From Allokutzneria sp. A3M-2-11 16 (lineage in GTDB: Bacteria; Actinomycetota; Actinomycetes; Mycobacteriales; Pseudonocardiaceae): a stretch of DNA of 64,000 nucleotides. Within the stretch, counting starts at the first letter, position 1; every line of letters starts with the position of its first letter. The DNA lies in contig NZ_JANAVO010000004.1 in NCBI RefSeq assembly GCF_024213555.1, forward strand, positions 248,001 through 312,000, in the 5' to 3' direction. Below are positions 53,991 to 61,806 of this stretch, one piece after another. Below the pieces are notes generated by a model. The model had not been told where the DNA came from, searched no databases, and saw only the letters and a list, made by a program, of their open reading frames with translations. Position numbers and translations under genes: made by a program.

Positions 53991-54078
53991 GCCGTCGGTA
54001 CCGGGCGGTGTCCGGCATTGTGTACAACATCAGCGAGTTGCTGGGCCACGTAGGACGGCCTCGGCTTGGAGGATGGCG

Positions 54079-55110
54079 ATGAGTGACCAGATGTCCGTCG
54101 TGTGGACGGTCGCGCTGCCGGAGGCCCCGGGCGGGGAGATCGCGATCGCGCCCGGCGGGTGCGTCGTGTCCGGGGGTGGGCGCCTGACGGCGTTCGACGG
54201 CGAGGGACGTGAGCTCTGGTCCGTCAAACCCGGCGACCGGCCCAGGCGCGCTCCCCTGGCGACCCCCAACGGCCTGCTCGTCGGGGCCGAGGGTGACGAG
54301 ATGGTGGTGCGCAAGGCCGACACCGGCAAGAAGGTGAAGGGGTGGCCCGCGCGCGGGGTGATCTCCGTCAGCTTCGCGCCGGACGGGGACCTCCTCTACG
54401 TCGACTCCGCGCCCGCGCTGACGAAGGCGAGCGTGGACGGCGAGCGGCGCTGGAGCACCCCGCTCACGGCCCGCAGCTTCTACCCGCCGGTCACGACGGG
54501 CGACCTGGTGGTCGTTCCGGCGAAGGACGGGGTCCGCGCGCTCGACGGCGACGGCAAGACCCGCTGGCTGGCCCCGGGTCCGGGGCGGGGCGTCCGGGAA
54601 CCGGTGACGGTCCTGCGCGACGGGCGGCTGCTCGCCCAGTTCACCGAGGAGATCGGGACCGGCCTCTACGCCATCGACCCGCGTGACGGGGCGACCGAGC
54701 GCGTGGTCTCGCAGTGGACCCCGCACCAGCCGATCACGGCGCTGGACGCGGACCCCGGCCGGTTCGTGGCCCAGGGCCCCACCGAGTCGCCGCTGCCGTT
54801 CACCCGCAGCCACACCGTGATGTCCGTGGACCTGCCCGGTGAGGTGCGGTGGAAGCAGGAGGTCCCGGCCAAGCCGGACATGGTGCTCGCCGCGCCCGAC
54901 GGTCACCTGTTCGTCATCGGCCGCCCGGAGCCGGAGCTGTCCCACCGCCGCGCCCAGCGGGAGCCGGACTTCGTGCTGTGCCTGGACCCCGAGGGGCGGC
55001 AGCGCTGGCTGTGGACCCTGCCGGAGACGATGGCCTACACCCCGGCCGTGGACGCCGACGGCACCCTCTACGTGGGAACGCGGGGCACCCTCCTCGCCGT
55101 ACGCGCCTAG
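54079..55110 (+). CDS. PQQ/WD40-like beta-propeller protein
   Basis: A 343-residue protein with repeated propeller blades: LTAFDGEGRELWSV, VVRKADTGKKV, VRALDGDGKTRWLA, LYAIDPRDGATERVV, VMSVDLPGEVRWKQ, FVLCLDPEGRQRWLW, then TLYVGTRGTLLAV. This D-x-D-G-x-x-x-W pattern is that of PQQ-binding-like or BamB-like repeat proteins, which usually act as interaction platforms. No signal peptide is seen, so it is probably cytoplasmic. Start: GGAGGA at 54068-54073 sits 5 bases before the ATG at 54079; the ATG at 54073 overlaps the site and is less likely. It lies 88 bases after the giant gene on the same strand, so co-transcription is plausible. Confidence 0.8.
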   Translation: MSDQMSVVWTVALPEAPGGEIAIAPGGCVVSGGGRLTAFDGEGRELWSVKPGDRPRRAPLATPNGLLVGAEGDEMVVRKADTGKKVKGWPARGVISVSFAPDGDLLYVDSAPALTKASVDGERRWSTPLTARSFYPPVTTGDLVVVPAKDGVRALDGDGKTRWLAPGPGRGVREPVTVLRDGRLLAQFTEEIGTGLYAIDPRDGATERVVSQWTPHQPITALDADPGRFVAQGPTESPLPFTRSHTVMSVDLPGEVRWKQEVPAKPDMVLAAPDGHLFVIGRPEPELSHRRAQREPDFVLCLDPEGRQRWLWTLPETMAYTPAVDADGTLYVGTRGTLLAVRA

Positions 55111-55130
55111 CACCGCGAGGAGAGCACCTG

Positions 55131-55418
55131 ATGACCGACAGGACGCCGACCCTGGTCACGTTGTACGCCTACGCCTCCGGCGAGCCGAAGCGCGCCACCG
55201 AGTTCCGCTGGAGCGAGGACACCGGCGTCACGGTGACCGTGGTCGACCCGGAGTGGGGCGTGGTCGGCAAGCAGTTCTACGACGAGGGCGTGCTCTGGCG
55301 GGAGCAGGGGCGCCGGGTCCGGCCCAGCGAGGGGCCCGCCTTCATGCACGCCCTGCTCAGCCGCACGAACATGAGCTACTACGGCCTGGTCGACGAGAGC
55401 GACGGCCCCGCCGTCTAG
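55131..55418 (+). CDS. Small protein of unknown function
   Basis: A 95-residue protein (MTDRTPTLVTLYAYASGEPK...). The ATG at 55131 is preceded by GAGGAGAG (55117-55124). It starts 20 bases after the propeller gene, so the two form an operon. It is beta-rich with no membrane segment (TEFRWSEDTGVTVTVVDPEW, AFMHALLSRTNMSYYG). I do not recognise the family. Its stop codon shares the palindrome CTAG (55415-55418) with the stop of the convergent ATPase gene. Confidence 0.75.
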   Translation: MTDRTPTLVTLYAYASGEPKRATEFRWSEDTGVTVTVVDPEWGVVGKQFYDEGVLWREQGRRVRPSEGPAFMHALLSRTNMSYYGLVDESDGPAV

Positions 55419-57097
55419 CCGTTGCCGCTGATGGCGTGCAGCATGTCCTCCAGGGTGAGGGTGCGCAGGTCGTCGCGGGTCGGGCGGCGGCCGAGGCCGC
55501 GCAGGCGGGTGGACTGGGACTTGCGCATCCGCTCCAGCAGCTTGCGCGCCTCGCGGGCGTTGCCGAAGTTGGCGTCCCGGTCGATCTGGCCGAACCACTC
55601 CAGCAGACCGATCTCCACATCGTCGCCGAGCTGGTAGTCGGCGCTCTTGGCGACGAACTGGCTGATCTTGACCAGCTGCTCGGGGCTGTAGTTCTCGAAG
55701 GTCAGCGTCTTGGCGAAGCGGGAGGCCAGACCCGGGTTGGTGTCGAGGAAGTCCTCCATCTCCTTGGTGTAGCCGGCGACGATCACGGCGACCTCGTCGC
55801 GGTGGTCCTCCATCAGCTTCACCAGGGTGTCGATGGCCTCCTGGCCGAAGTCGGCGCCGCTGCCGCTGGAGCGGGCCAGGGTGTAGGCCTCGTCGATGAA
55901 CATCACGCCGCCGCGGGCCTCGTCGAAGGCCGATGCGGCCTTCTCCGCGGTGTGGCCGATGTACTGGCCGACCAGGTCCCGGCGCGAGACCTCCTTGAAG
56001 TTGCCGTTGGGCAGGATGCCCAGCGCCTTGAGCAGGCCGCCGTAGATGCGCGCGACCGTGGTCTTGCCGGTACCGGGGGCGCCCGCGAAGACCAGGTGGT
56101 TGCTGACCGCGTCCACCGACAGGCCCTCGCTGCGCCGCCACTCGTTGACCTGGATCTCGTCGATCAGCGCCCGGACCTCGTCCTTGACGCTGTCCAGGCC
56201 GACCATCCCGTCGAGGTCGCCGAGCAGCTTCTCGACCTGCGCCAGGTCCTGCTGGTTGCTGCGGGCGACGGTGGCGCCGACCGGGGCCTTGCCCGCCTGC
56301 GACGCCCCCTCGCGGACCTCGGTGCGCGCGCCCTCGGCGAGCTGGATGCCGGGCGCGGCGGCGTTCTCCACCCGGCAGTTCTCGATCACGCCGCCGCAGC
56401 CGCGGCCGACGGAGATGCCGACGCCCTGGGTGTCGTGCACCCAGCACTCGACGATCTGCGGCGAGGTCTGGTCGGCGACCGCGATGCCCGCGTCGCCGGT
56501 CTGGGAGATGTCGCAGCGCTCCACGCTGGAGGTGCCCGCCTGGTACATGTAGATCCCGCGGAAGCCGCACCCGGCGATGGTCAGGTTGCGCAGCGCCACC
56601 TGGGCGCCCAGCCGCAGGATCACCGCGTCGTCGGCGATGTCGCGGATCTCGCAGGTGTCCACGACGCCGTCGGCGTCCTCGACGACGATGCCGTACTGGC
56701 CACCGAGGATCTTGGACGTGCGCAGCTCCATCGAGGCGCCGTCGCCGACCATGATCACGGCGGCGAAACCCGAGGACGCTTCCACGTCGGTCAGCTTCAG
56801 CTTGCCGCCGCTGACCCGGACCGCCGGGTGGTCGACGCATTTCACGGCGAGGCCGTGCAGTTCCAGCGAGCCCCCGGTGACGGAGATCGTCGGCTGGTCG
56901 CCGGAGGGCGGCAGCAGCGTCACCGTGCCCGGTTCCCGCGCCTTGAGCACGATGTTCCTGCGCTCCAGGGCGAGCTCCTCGGCGTACTCGCCGGGCGCGA
57001 TGGAGATCACGGCGTCACCGTCGGCGGTGTCGATGGCGTCGCGGATGGTCGGGAGCGCGCCCCGCTGCCCGGGTGCGACGAGAAGTGTGCGAGTCAT
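55415..57097 (-). CDS. Beta-helix / CbxX-CfqX AAA+ ATPase (EccA-like)
   Basis: A 560-residue fusion. Residues 1 to about 265 form a right-handed parallel beta-helix: an N-terminal PTIRDAIDTADGDAVISIAPG typical of pectate-lyase-like folds, then rungs with VVEDADGVVDTCEI and AGIAVADQTSPQIVECWV. Residues 290-560 are an AAA+ domain of the CbxX/CfqX (SpoVK, EccA) type: GLDSVKDEV entry, Walker A GAPGTGKTT (339-347), the pore-loop region VGQYIGHTA, Walker B VMFIDEAY (398-405), arginine finger R460. In type VII secretion, EccA pairs a different N-terminal domain with this ATPase; here a beta-helix replaces it. ATG at 57097 has AAGGA just upstream. It probably acts as a chaperone or unfoldase for a neighbouring large substrate; this is inference. 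Confidence 0.85.
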   Translation of the reverse strand: MTRTLLVAPGQRGALPTIRDAIDTADGDAVISIAPGEYAEELALERRNIVLKAREPGTVTLLPPSGDQPTISVTGGSLELHGLAVKCVDHPAVRVSGGKLKLTDVEASSGFAAVIMVGDGASMELRTSKILGGQYGIVVEDADGVVDTCEIRDIADDAVILRLGAQVALRNLTIAGCGFRGIYMYQAGTSSVERCDISQTGDAGIAVADQTSPQIVECWVHDTQGVGISVGRGCGGVIENCRVENAAAPGIQLAEGARTEVREGASQAGKAPVGATVARSNQQDLAQVEKLLGDLDGMVGLDSVKDEVRALIDEIQVNEWRRSEGLSVDAVSNHLVFAGAPGTGKTTVARIYGGLLKALGILPNGNFKEVSRRDLVGQYIGHTAEKAASAFDEARGGVMFIDEAYTLARSSGSGADFGQEAIDTLVKLMEDHRDEVAVIVAGYTKEMEDFLDTNPGLASRFAKTLTFENYSPEQLVKISQFVAKSADYQLGDDVEIGLLEWFGQIDRDANFGNAREARKLLERMRKSQSTRLRGLGRRPTRDDLRTLTLEDMLHAISGNG

Positions 57098-57185
57098 GGG
57101 TCCTTGGCAGTGTCGATCCAGGTGGGGGCCGGTCGGGGTGGGGCACTAGCCTTCCGGACAAATTACCGCAGAGGGGTGGTCACGC

Positions 57186-58172
57186 GTGGAATCCGGATGG
57201 AGCCCGGCCAACGAGGTCGAACGGGAGATGGCCGAGGCGCTGGAGGCCGGGGACGGTCCGCGCTTCGCCACCACGGTGATGGCCGCCCCGCTGTTCCTGC
57301 CGGTGCTGCCGGAGCGCGGCAGCGAGCGCTGGCGGGAGCTGAGCGCGCAGCTGCCGCTGGACCAGCCGCACGTGCTGGTCTTCACCTCCCCCGACGCGAT
57401 GGGCAGGCTGCTGGGCACCTACACCAGGGGCCACATCCAGACCGACTACGCGTCGCTGCTCAAGCGCTGGCCGAGCCCGCAGTTCCAGCTCGCGCTCAAC
57501 CCGGGCCTGCCGATCGGGTCGGTGATGGCGATCGGCTCGATGGAGGCGCTGCGCACCGGCAAGGAGTCCCTGGTCTCCGCCGAGGCCGTGGTGGAGCTCG
57601 TCGAGGAGCGGATCAACAAGCGGATGCGCGAGCTCTGCCTGGTCGGCCTCGGTCTGGCCGCGGGCACCGCGCCGCGTCCGGGGCCGCCGGCGAACGAGCT
57701 GGAGGCGCACCTCGCCCAGGCGGTGGCCGCCGCCGACGGTGAGGCGTTCACCGCCGCGCTGTGGGAGTCGGAGGTGGTCGTGCCGACCACCGAGCCGGTC
57801 CCCGACCCGCTCGCCATCCACGGCGAGGACGGCACCATCCGCATCCCGTGGGCGGCGTTCGACGAGGCCATCCCGGTGTTCACCTCCGAGGAGCAGCTCC
57901 GGCGCTCCTCGGGCTCCTGGGAGCACTTCGCGGTCGTGCCGTTCCTGGCCATGCTGGCGGCGTGGCCGGACGCGGAGCACGTGCTGTGCGTGAACCCGGG
58001 CGCGGACACGGAGCTGATGCTGGACGGGGAGACGCTGCTGTCCATCCTCATCGAGCTGGACCAGCTGCCGCCGGACCCGGACGGCGACTACGACGCGCTC
58101 CCCCCGGCACACCCCCACGACCCGCCCGCAGACGACGGCTTCACTGCGCCGCCGCCGATCGACCTGCACTGA
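57186..58172 (+). CDS. SseB-family protein with two SseB-like domains
   Basis: A 328-residue protein with two copies of the SseB N-terminal-type fold: one around residues 10-140 (HVLVFTSPDAMGRLLG, FQLALNPGLPIG) and one around 165-300 (IPVFTSEEQLRRSSG, VLCVNPGADTELML). It has a Pro/Asp-rich tail. SseB-like domains are common partners of type VII secretion and toxin loci in actinobacteria, with no firm biochemical role. GTG start at 57186 is preceded by GAGGGG (57171-57176). It is divergent from the EccA-like ATPase gene, with 88 bases between them that probably hold both promoters. Confidence 0.8.
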   Translation: MESGWSPANEVEREMAEALEAGDGPRFATTVMAAPLFLPVLPERGSERWRELSAQLPLDQPHVLVFTSPDAMGRLLGTYTRGHIQTDYASLLKRWPSPQFQLALNPGLPIGSVMAIGSMEALRTGKESLVSAEAVVELVEERINKRMRELCLVGLGLAAGTAPRPGPPANELEAHLAQAVAAADGEAFTAALWESEVVVPTTEPVPDPLAIHGEDGTIRIPWAAFDEAIPVFTSEEQLRRSSGSWEHFAVVPFLAMLAAWPDAEHVLCVNPGADTELMLDGETLLSILIELDQLPPDPDGDYDALPPAHPHDPPADDGFTAPPPIDLH

Positions 58173-58173
58173 G

Positions 58174-58207
58174 CCTCCCGCCGGGTTGGGCCTCCCGCCC
58201 GGTTGGG
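58174..58207. repeat. Tandem imperfect 17-base direct repeat
   Basis: Two adjacent copies of CCTCCCGCCSGGTTGGG (58174-58190 and 58191-58207) differ at one base. They lie just after the SseB-like gene stop. Confidence 0.8.
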
Positions 58208-58210
58208 CGG
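58195..58210 (+). terminator. Hairpin after SseB-like gene
   Basis: CCGCCC - GGTT - GGGCGG forms a 6-bp all-GC stem with a tetraloop 23 bases after the stop codon. No strong U-tract follows, as is usual in actinomycetes. Confidence 0.5.
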
Positions 58211-58336
58211 TCTTCAAGTACCACGAACCCCGCTCGCCAGCGTCTCCAACGACGGCGAACCCCGGCCGAGGTGGAGCTAGCGGGTGCTAGATCGGATCTG
58301 GCGCCTCCTGGGTGAGAAACCCACGAGGAGGCGAAC

Positions 58337-59152
58337 ATGACGATCCTGGTTGCCGGAGCCACCGGAACCGTTGGCGCGGAGGTGGTGCGGCAGCTCGCCG
58401 CGGCGGGGCACCCAGTGCGCGCGTTGTCCAGGAATCCCGATCGGTACTCGGTTCCACTTGGAACTGAGTTCGCTCGCGGTGACCTCAGCAGGCCGGAGAC
58501 ACTGGTGCCCGCCCTGGACGGGGTGACGGCGCTGCACCTGATCACCTTCGGCGGGGACGAGCCGCTGACCACCGGACCGGAGATCGTGGCGCTGGCGGCG
58601 CGGGCCGGGGTGCGGCGGATCAGCGTGCTCAGCGGCTGGGAGGAGAGCTCGGTCGAGCGGGCGCTGCGGGCCGCCGACATCGGCTGGACCTGGTTGCAGC
58701 CGGTGGAGTTCATGGGGAACGCGTTGGCGTGGAAGGAAAGCGTCCGCGCGGGGACCATCGAGGTGTTCGGCGACTGGCCGTCGGCGATGGTGCACGAGGC
58801 GGACATCGCGGCGGTCGCGGTGGCCGCGTTGACCGAGGACGGGCACGCGGGCCAGGCCTACATGCTGACCGGGCCGGAGGCGCTCAGGCCCGGCGACCGC
58901 GCGCGCATCCTCGGCGCGGCGATCGGCAAGGACCTCACCGTGCGCCAGCTGAGCGAGCAGGAGGAACGGGACAGGTTGCGCGCCTACGGCTACAGCGAGG
59001 AGGACGTGGAGTTCGGCATCGCGCTCGGCAAGAACCCGCCCGAGGTGGGCATGGTCCCCCAGGACACCGTGGAGCGGGTGACCGGGCGCCCCGCCCGCAC
59101 CTTCGCGCAGTGGGCCGCGGAGCACGCCGACGAGTTCACAACCGCCACGTGA
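58337..59152 (+). CDS. NmrA-like NAD(P)-binding protein
   Basis: A 271-residue atypical short-chain dehydrogenase. The N-terminal ILVAGATGTVGAEVVRQL is the GxxGxxG dinucleotide-binding motif, followed by ALSRNPDR (phosphate contact, suggesting NADPH) and ARGDLSRPETL. It resembles NmrA/HSCARG and quinone-reductase-like proteins used as oxidoreductases or redox sensors. No Tyr-Lys SDR catalytic pair is evident, as in other NmrA proteins. ATG at 58337 has GAGGAGG at 58325-58331. The 164 bases before it hold the hairpin above and probably its promoter. The 3' end overlaps the convergent ATPase gene by 17 bases. Confidence 0.85.
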   Translation: MTILVAGATGTVGAEVVRQLAAAGHPVRALSRNPDRYSVPLGTEFARGDLSRPETLVPALDGVTALHLITFGGDEPLTTGPEIVALAARAGVRRISVLSGWEESSVERALRAADIGWTWLQPVEFMGNALAWKESVRAGTIEVFGDWPSAMVHEADIAAVAVAALTEDGHAGQAYMLTGPEALRPGDRARILGAAIGKDLTVRQLSEQEERDRLRAYGYSEEDVEFGIALGKNPPEVGMVPQDTVERVTGRPARTFAQWAAEHADEFTTAT

Positions 59153-61796
59153 TTCCGGTACTGGGTTCGTAACGGCACGTCGTCCCAGTTGTGACGGTCT
59201 CGCGCAGGTACTCCGCCAGCGCGGGATGCCGGTCGTCGAGCCGCCGCAGCGCGTCACGAACGCGGTTGCCCACCGCCTTCCTGGCGCGCTCGGCGGTGTC
59301 ACCGAGCCTGCGGGTCCGGCCGCCGAGCCCCGCCGCGGCGCGCAGTTCTTCCAGCAGCGCCTGCCTTTCCTCGTCCAGCCGGGCCGCTTTCCCGTCGTCC
59401 GGTTGCTCCTCGATCGCGGTTTCCAGTTCGTCAAGTCTTCGTCGGTACCGCGCCTTGGCCTCCGAATCCAGCACGCCATCGGAGCCGAACGCCGCCGGGG
59501 CCTCGGGGTTCAGCAACCACGACGCCGCGATGTCCTTGCCCGGATTGGACAGCAGGGCGTGCAGGTCGCGAAGTCCCAAGCTGGCGGGCACCTGCACGCT
59601 CCGCCCGGCGAAGGTCAGCGTCCACACCTCGTCCACGAGCCGGAAGACGTTGCCGGACCGCAACCGGGCGCCCAGCGCCTCCGCCTGGGCGTGCGCCGCC
59701 GCGAGACGGTCTTGGTCTCCGAGCATGCCCAGCCACAGGTCAACCGGCCCGGCGACCACGACCGTGGCGGCCACCGCCCACTGCCCGGAGTAGGGCAGGA
59801 GGGCCGCTCTGACCCGCTCGCGCTGCAAGGGATCACCGGAAGCGACAGCGGCTTCCACCTGGAGCCACAACCCCAACGCCGCGATCCACCGGGGGAACTC
59901 CTCATCGGGCAGCACGACTGCTTCGCCGCGTTGCGCCGCAACGATTCCCCGGAGCAACGGGAAGAACTGCGTTCCGCGGTCCCGCATCCGGTCAAGCAAC
60001 GCGTCGACCTCGTCGGCCCGACCGGCGCGCAGCTCGATCGCCCATCGTTGCAACAGCCACACGTCCTCCCGGTCGAGGTGCGGTTGCTCGCCGATTTCCC
60101 TTGCCCGGTCGGCACATTCGCGTGCTTCGTCGTAGTCACCGCTCAGCGTCGCGAGCATGGCCCGGTTCAGCAGCGCGTCGTGCCGGAACAGCGCCAGCCC
60201 GGTGCTCTCCGCCTCCTCCACGTACCGGTGGTGCTCCGCGCGGTAACGGGGATCGCCGTTCTCCAGCAGCGCTCCGACGCGCCACGACATGGCGTGCAGC
60301 TCCAGCTCGCGATCACCGGCGCGCCGGGCGAGCGGGATCAGCTCCTCGGTGATCGCGATCCGCTCGGCGGCGGTGCCGATCCCCCAGGTCGAGGCGATGC
60401 ACGCGTGCAGGCTGAACCGCAGTTCCTCGTCGTCGCCGTGCTGGCGCGCCAGATCGGCGGCTTGGCGGCTGACCGCGCGCGCGATCTCGTCGTCCGTCCC
60501 TTGTGGATCGCCGAGGCCGAGCTCCGCGTGCGCGCGGCGGAGTTCGTCGGGGCCGTGGTTGAAGTGCAGGTCCAGCGCGATCCGGGCGAGCAGTCGGGGA
60601 TCGTCCAGCTCGCGCGCGATCGACCTGGCGACCTCGAAGCTCCGCGCGGCCCCCGGGTCACCGGCCCAGTGCTGGGAGACGCCCAGGCCCAATGCGATCA
60701 GGGCTCGTTTTCTGGGTTCTGCCAAGGGAGTCCGGTCGAGCGCACGTTGGTAGTGCCGGACCGCTTCGTCCCTGGCCAAGCGGCTGACCGCGTCCTCAGC
60801 GGCTATGACGAAGTGCTCGATCGCCTGGTCACCGGCGATGTGCGCGTGGTGGGCGCGCTCGGCGGGCAGCAGGTAGTCGGCCAACGCGGGATTCTCTTTG
60901 AGAGCAAGAATGACCGCCGCGCTGGTCTTCTCCGGTTCGGTGCGCAGTTCCTCGCGGATCAGGTCGTGCGCGAAGGCGAACCAACCATCCCCCACCGCTT
61001 CGACCAGGTTCCCGGCCTGGCCGAGCACCTGGTCGACCGAATGCCCGGACAACGCCGCGAGGAGGTTCCGGTGGAAACGCGGCCCCAGTGCCGCGGCGGT
61101 CCTCAGCAGAGCCACCACGTCGTTCGAGTGCCGGGACAACCTCGCTCGCACGCTGGGGGCGAGCGGGCTACCGCCCTGCCAGAGATGAACCGCCTGCTCG
61201 ACGAAGAACGGATTTCCCCCGGTGCAGCGGTGGATCTCGTCGGTCAGCCCGGATTCCGGCTTCCCGCCGGTGATCTGTTCGATCATCGCGCCGACTCCGT
61301 CGCGGTCGAGCCCGCTCAGCGCGACGGTGGTGGCCTGCTGCGTGAGGTTTCGGCGAGACGTGCCGAGGACGAGCAACCGCTCATGCCGCGCGTGCTGCAC
61401 GACGAAGTCCAGCAATCGCAACGAAGCTGTGTCCGCCCAGTGCAGGTCTTCCAGCAGTACGACGAGCGGGCGTTCACGAGCGGCGGCCACCAGCAGTCGG
61501 GTCACCGCGTCGTAGAACTCGAAACCCGCGCTGTCGAAGCGCTGTCCCGGCCGCAGTTCCCGGACGACCTGGAGCCACGGCCAGTACCCCGGGGCCTCTT
61601 CGCCCTCCCAGCACGCGCCGATGACCACCGCGGCACCGGCGGCGCGCGCCGAACCGACCACAGTGGACACCAGCGCGGTCTTGCCGATCCCGGCCTCGCC
61701 GACGACGAAGCACGCGCCGCCGCGTCCGGAGTCCGCCTTGCGCAGTTCGTTCAGCAGCACCGCCCGCGGCCGGTCCCGCCCGATGAGTTCCCGCAC
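59136..61796 (-). CDS. Large AAA ATPase/TPR regulator-like protein
   Basis: An 886-residue protein starting with a GTG (MRELIGRDRPRAVLLNEL). It has an AAA_16-type NTPase with Walker A GEAGIGKT (33-40) and Walker B LVVLLEDLHWAD (111-122), winged-helix-like and TPR-like helical repeats (residues about 300-700), and a C-terminal segment AERARKAVGNRVRDALRRLDD...HPALAEYLRETVTTGTTCRYEP common at the end of actinobacterial ATPases of this type. No LuxR HTH is visible at the C-terminus, unlike classical LAL regulators, so DNA binding is uncertain. It starts 10 bases after the dehalogenase stop on the same strand and is probably co-transcribed with it. Confidence 0.75.
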   Translation of the reverse strand: MRELIGRDRPRAVLLNELRKADSGRGGACFVVGEAGIGKTALVSTVVGSARAAGAAVVIGACWEGEEAPGYWPWLQVVRELRPGQRFDSAGFEFYDAVTRLLVAAARERPLVVLLEDLHWADTASLRLLDFVVQHARHERLLVLGTSRRNLTQQATTVALSGLDRDGVGAMIEQITGGKPESGLTDEIHRCTGGNPFFVEQAVHLWQGGSPLAPSVRARLSRHSNDVVALLRTAAALGPRFHRNLLAALSGHSVDQVLGQAGNLVEAVGDGWFAFAHDLIREELRTEPEKTSAAVILALKENPALADYLLPAERAHHAHIAGDQAIEHFVIAAEDAVSRLARDEAVRHYQRALDRTPLAEPRKRALIALGLGVSQHWAGDPGAARSFEVARSIARELDDPRLLARIALDLHFNHGPDELRRAHAELGLGDPQGTDDEIARAVSRQAADLARQHGDDEELRFSLHACIASTWGIGTAAERIAITEELIPLARRAGDRELELHAMSWRVGALLENGDPRYRAEHHRYVEEAESTGLALFRHDALLNRAMLATLSGDYDEARECADRAREIGEQPHLDREDVWLLQRWAIELRAGRADEVDALLDRMRDRGTQFFPLLRGIVAAQRGEAVVLPDEEFPRWIAALGLWLQVEAAVASGDPLQRERVRAALLPYSGQWAVAATVVVAGPVDLWLGMLGDQDRLAAAHAQAEALGARLRSGNVFRLVDEVWTLTFAGRSVQVPASLGLRDLHALLSNPGKDIAASWLLNPEAPAAFGSDGVLDSEAKARYRRRLDELETAIEEQPDDGKAARLDEERQALLEELRAAAGLGGRTRRLGDTAERARKAVGNRVRDALRRLDDRHPALAEYLRETVTTGTTCRYEPSTGITWRL

Positions 61797-61806
61797 TCCC
61801 CCAGTA

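Noticed and set aside
54019-54032. TTGT-GT-ACAA near-palindrome after the giant gene
   Set aside because: The arms are only 4 bases and no companion element is visible; too weak to call an operator or terminator.
54839-57742. A 967-codon plus-strand frame opposite the beta-helix/AAA gene
   Set aside because: Antisense shadow; the minus-strand frame has clear Walker A, Walker B and beta-helix features.
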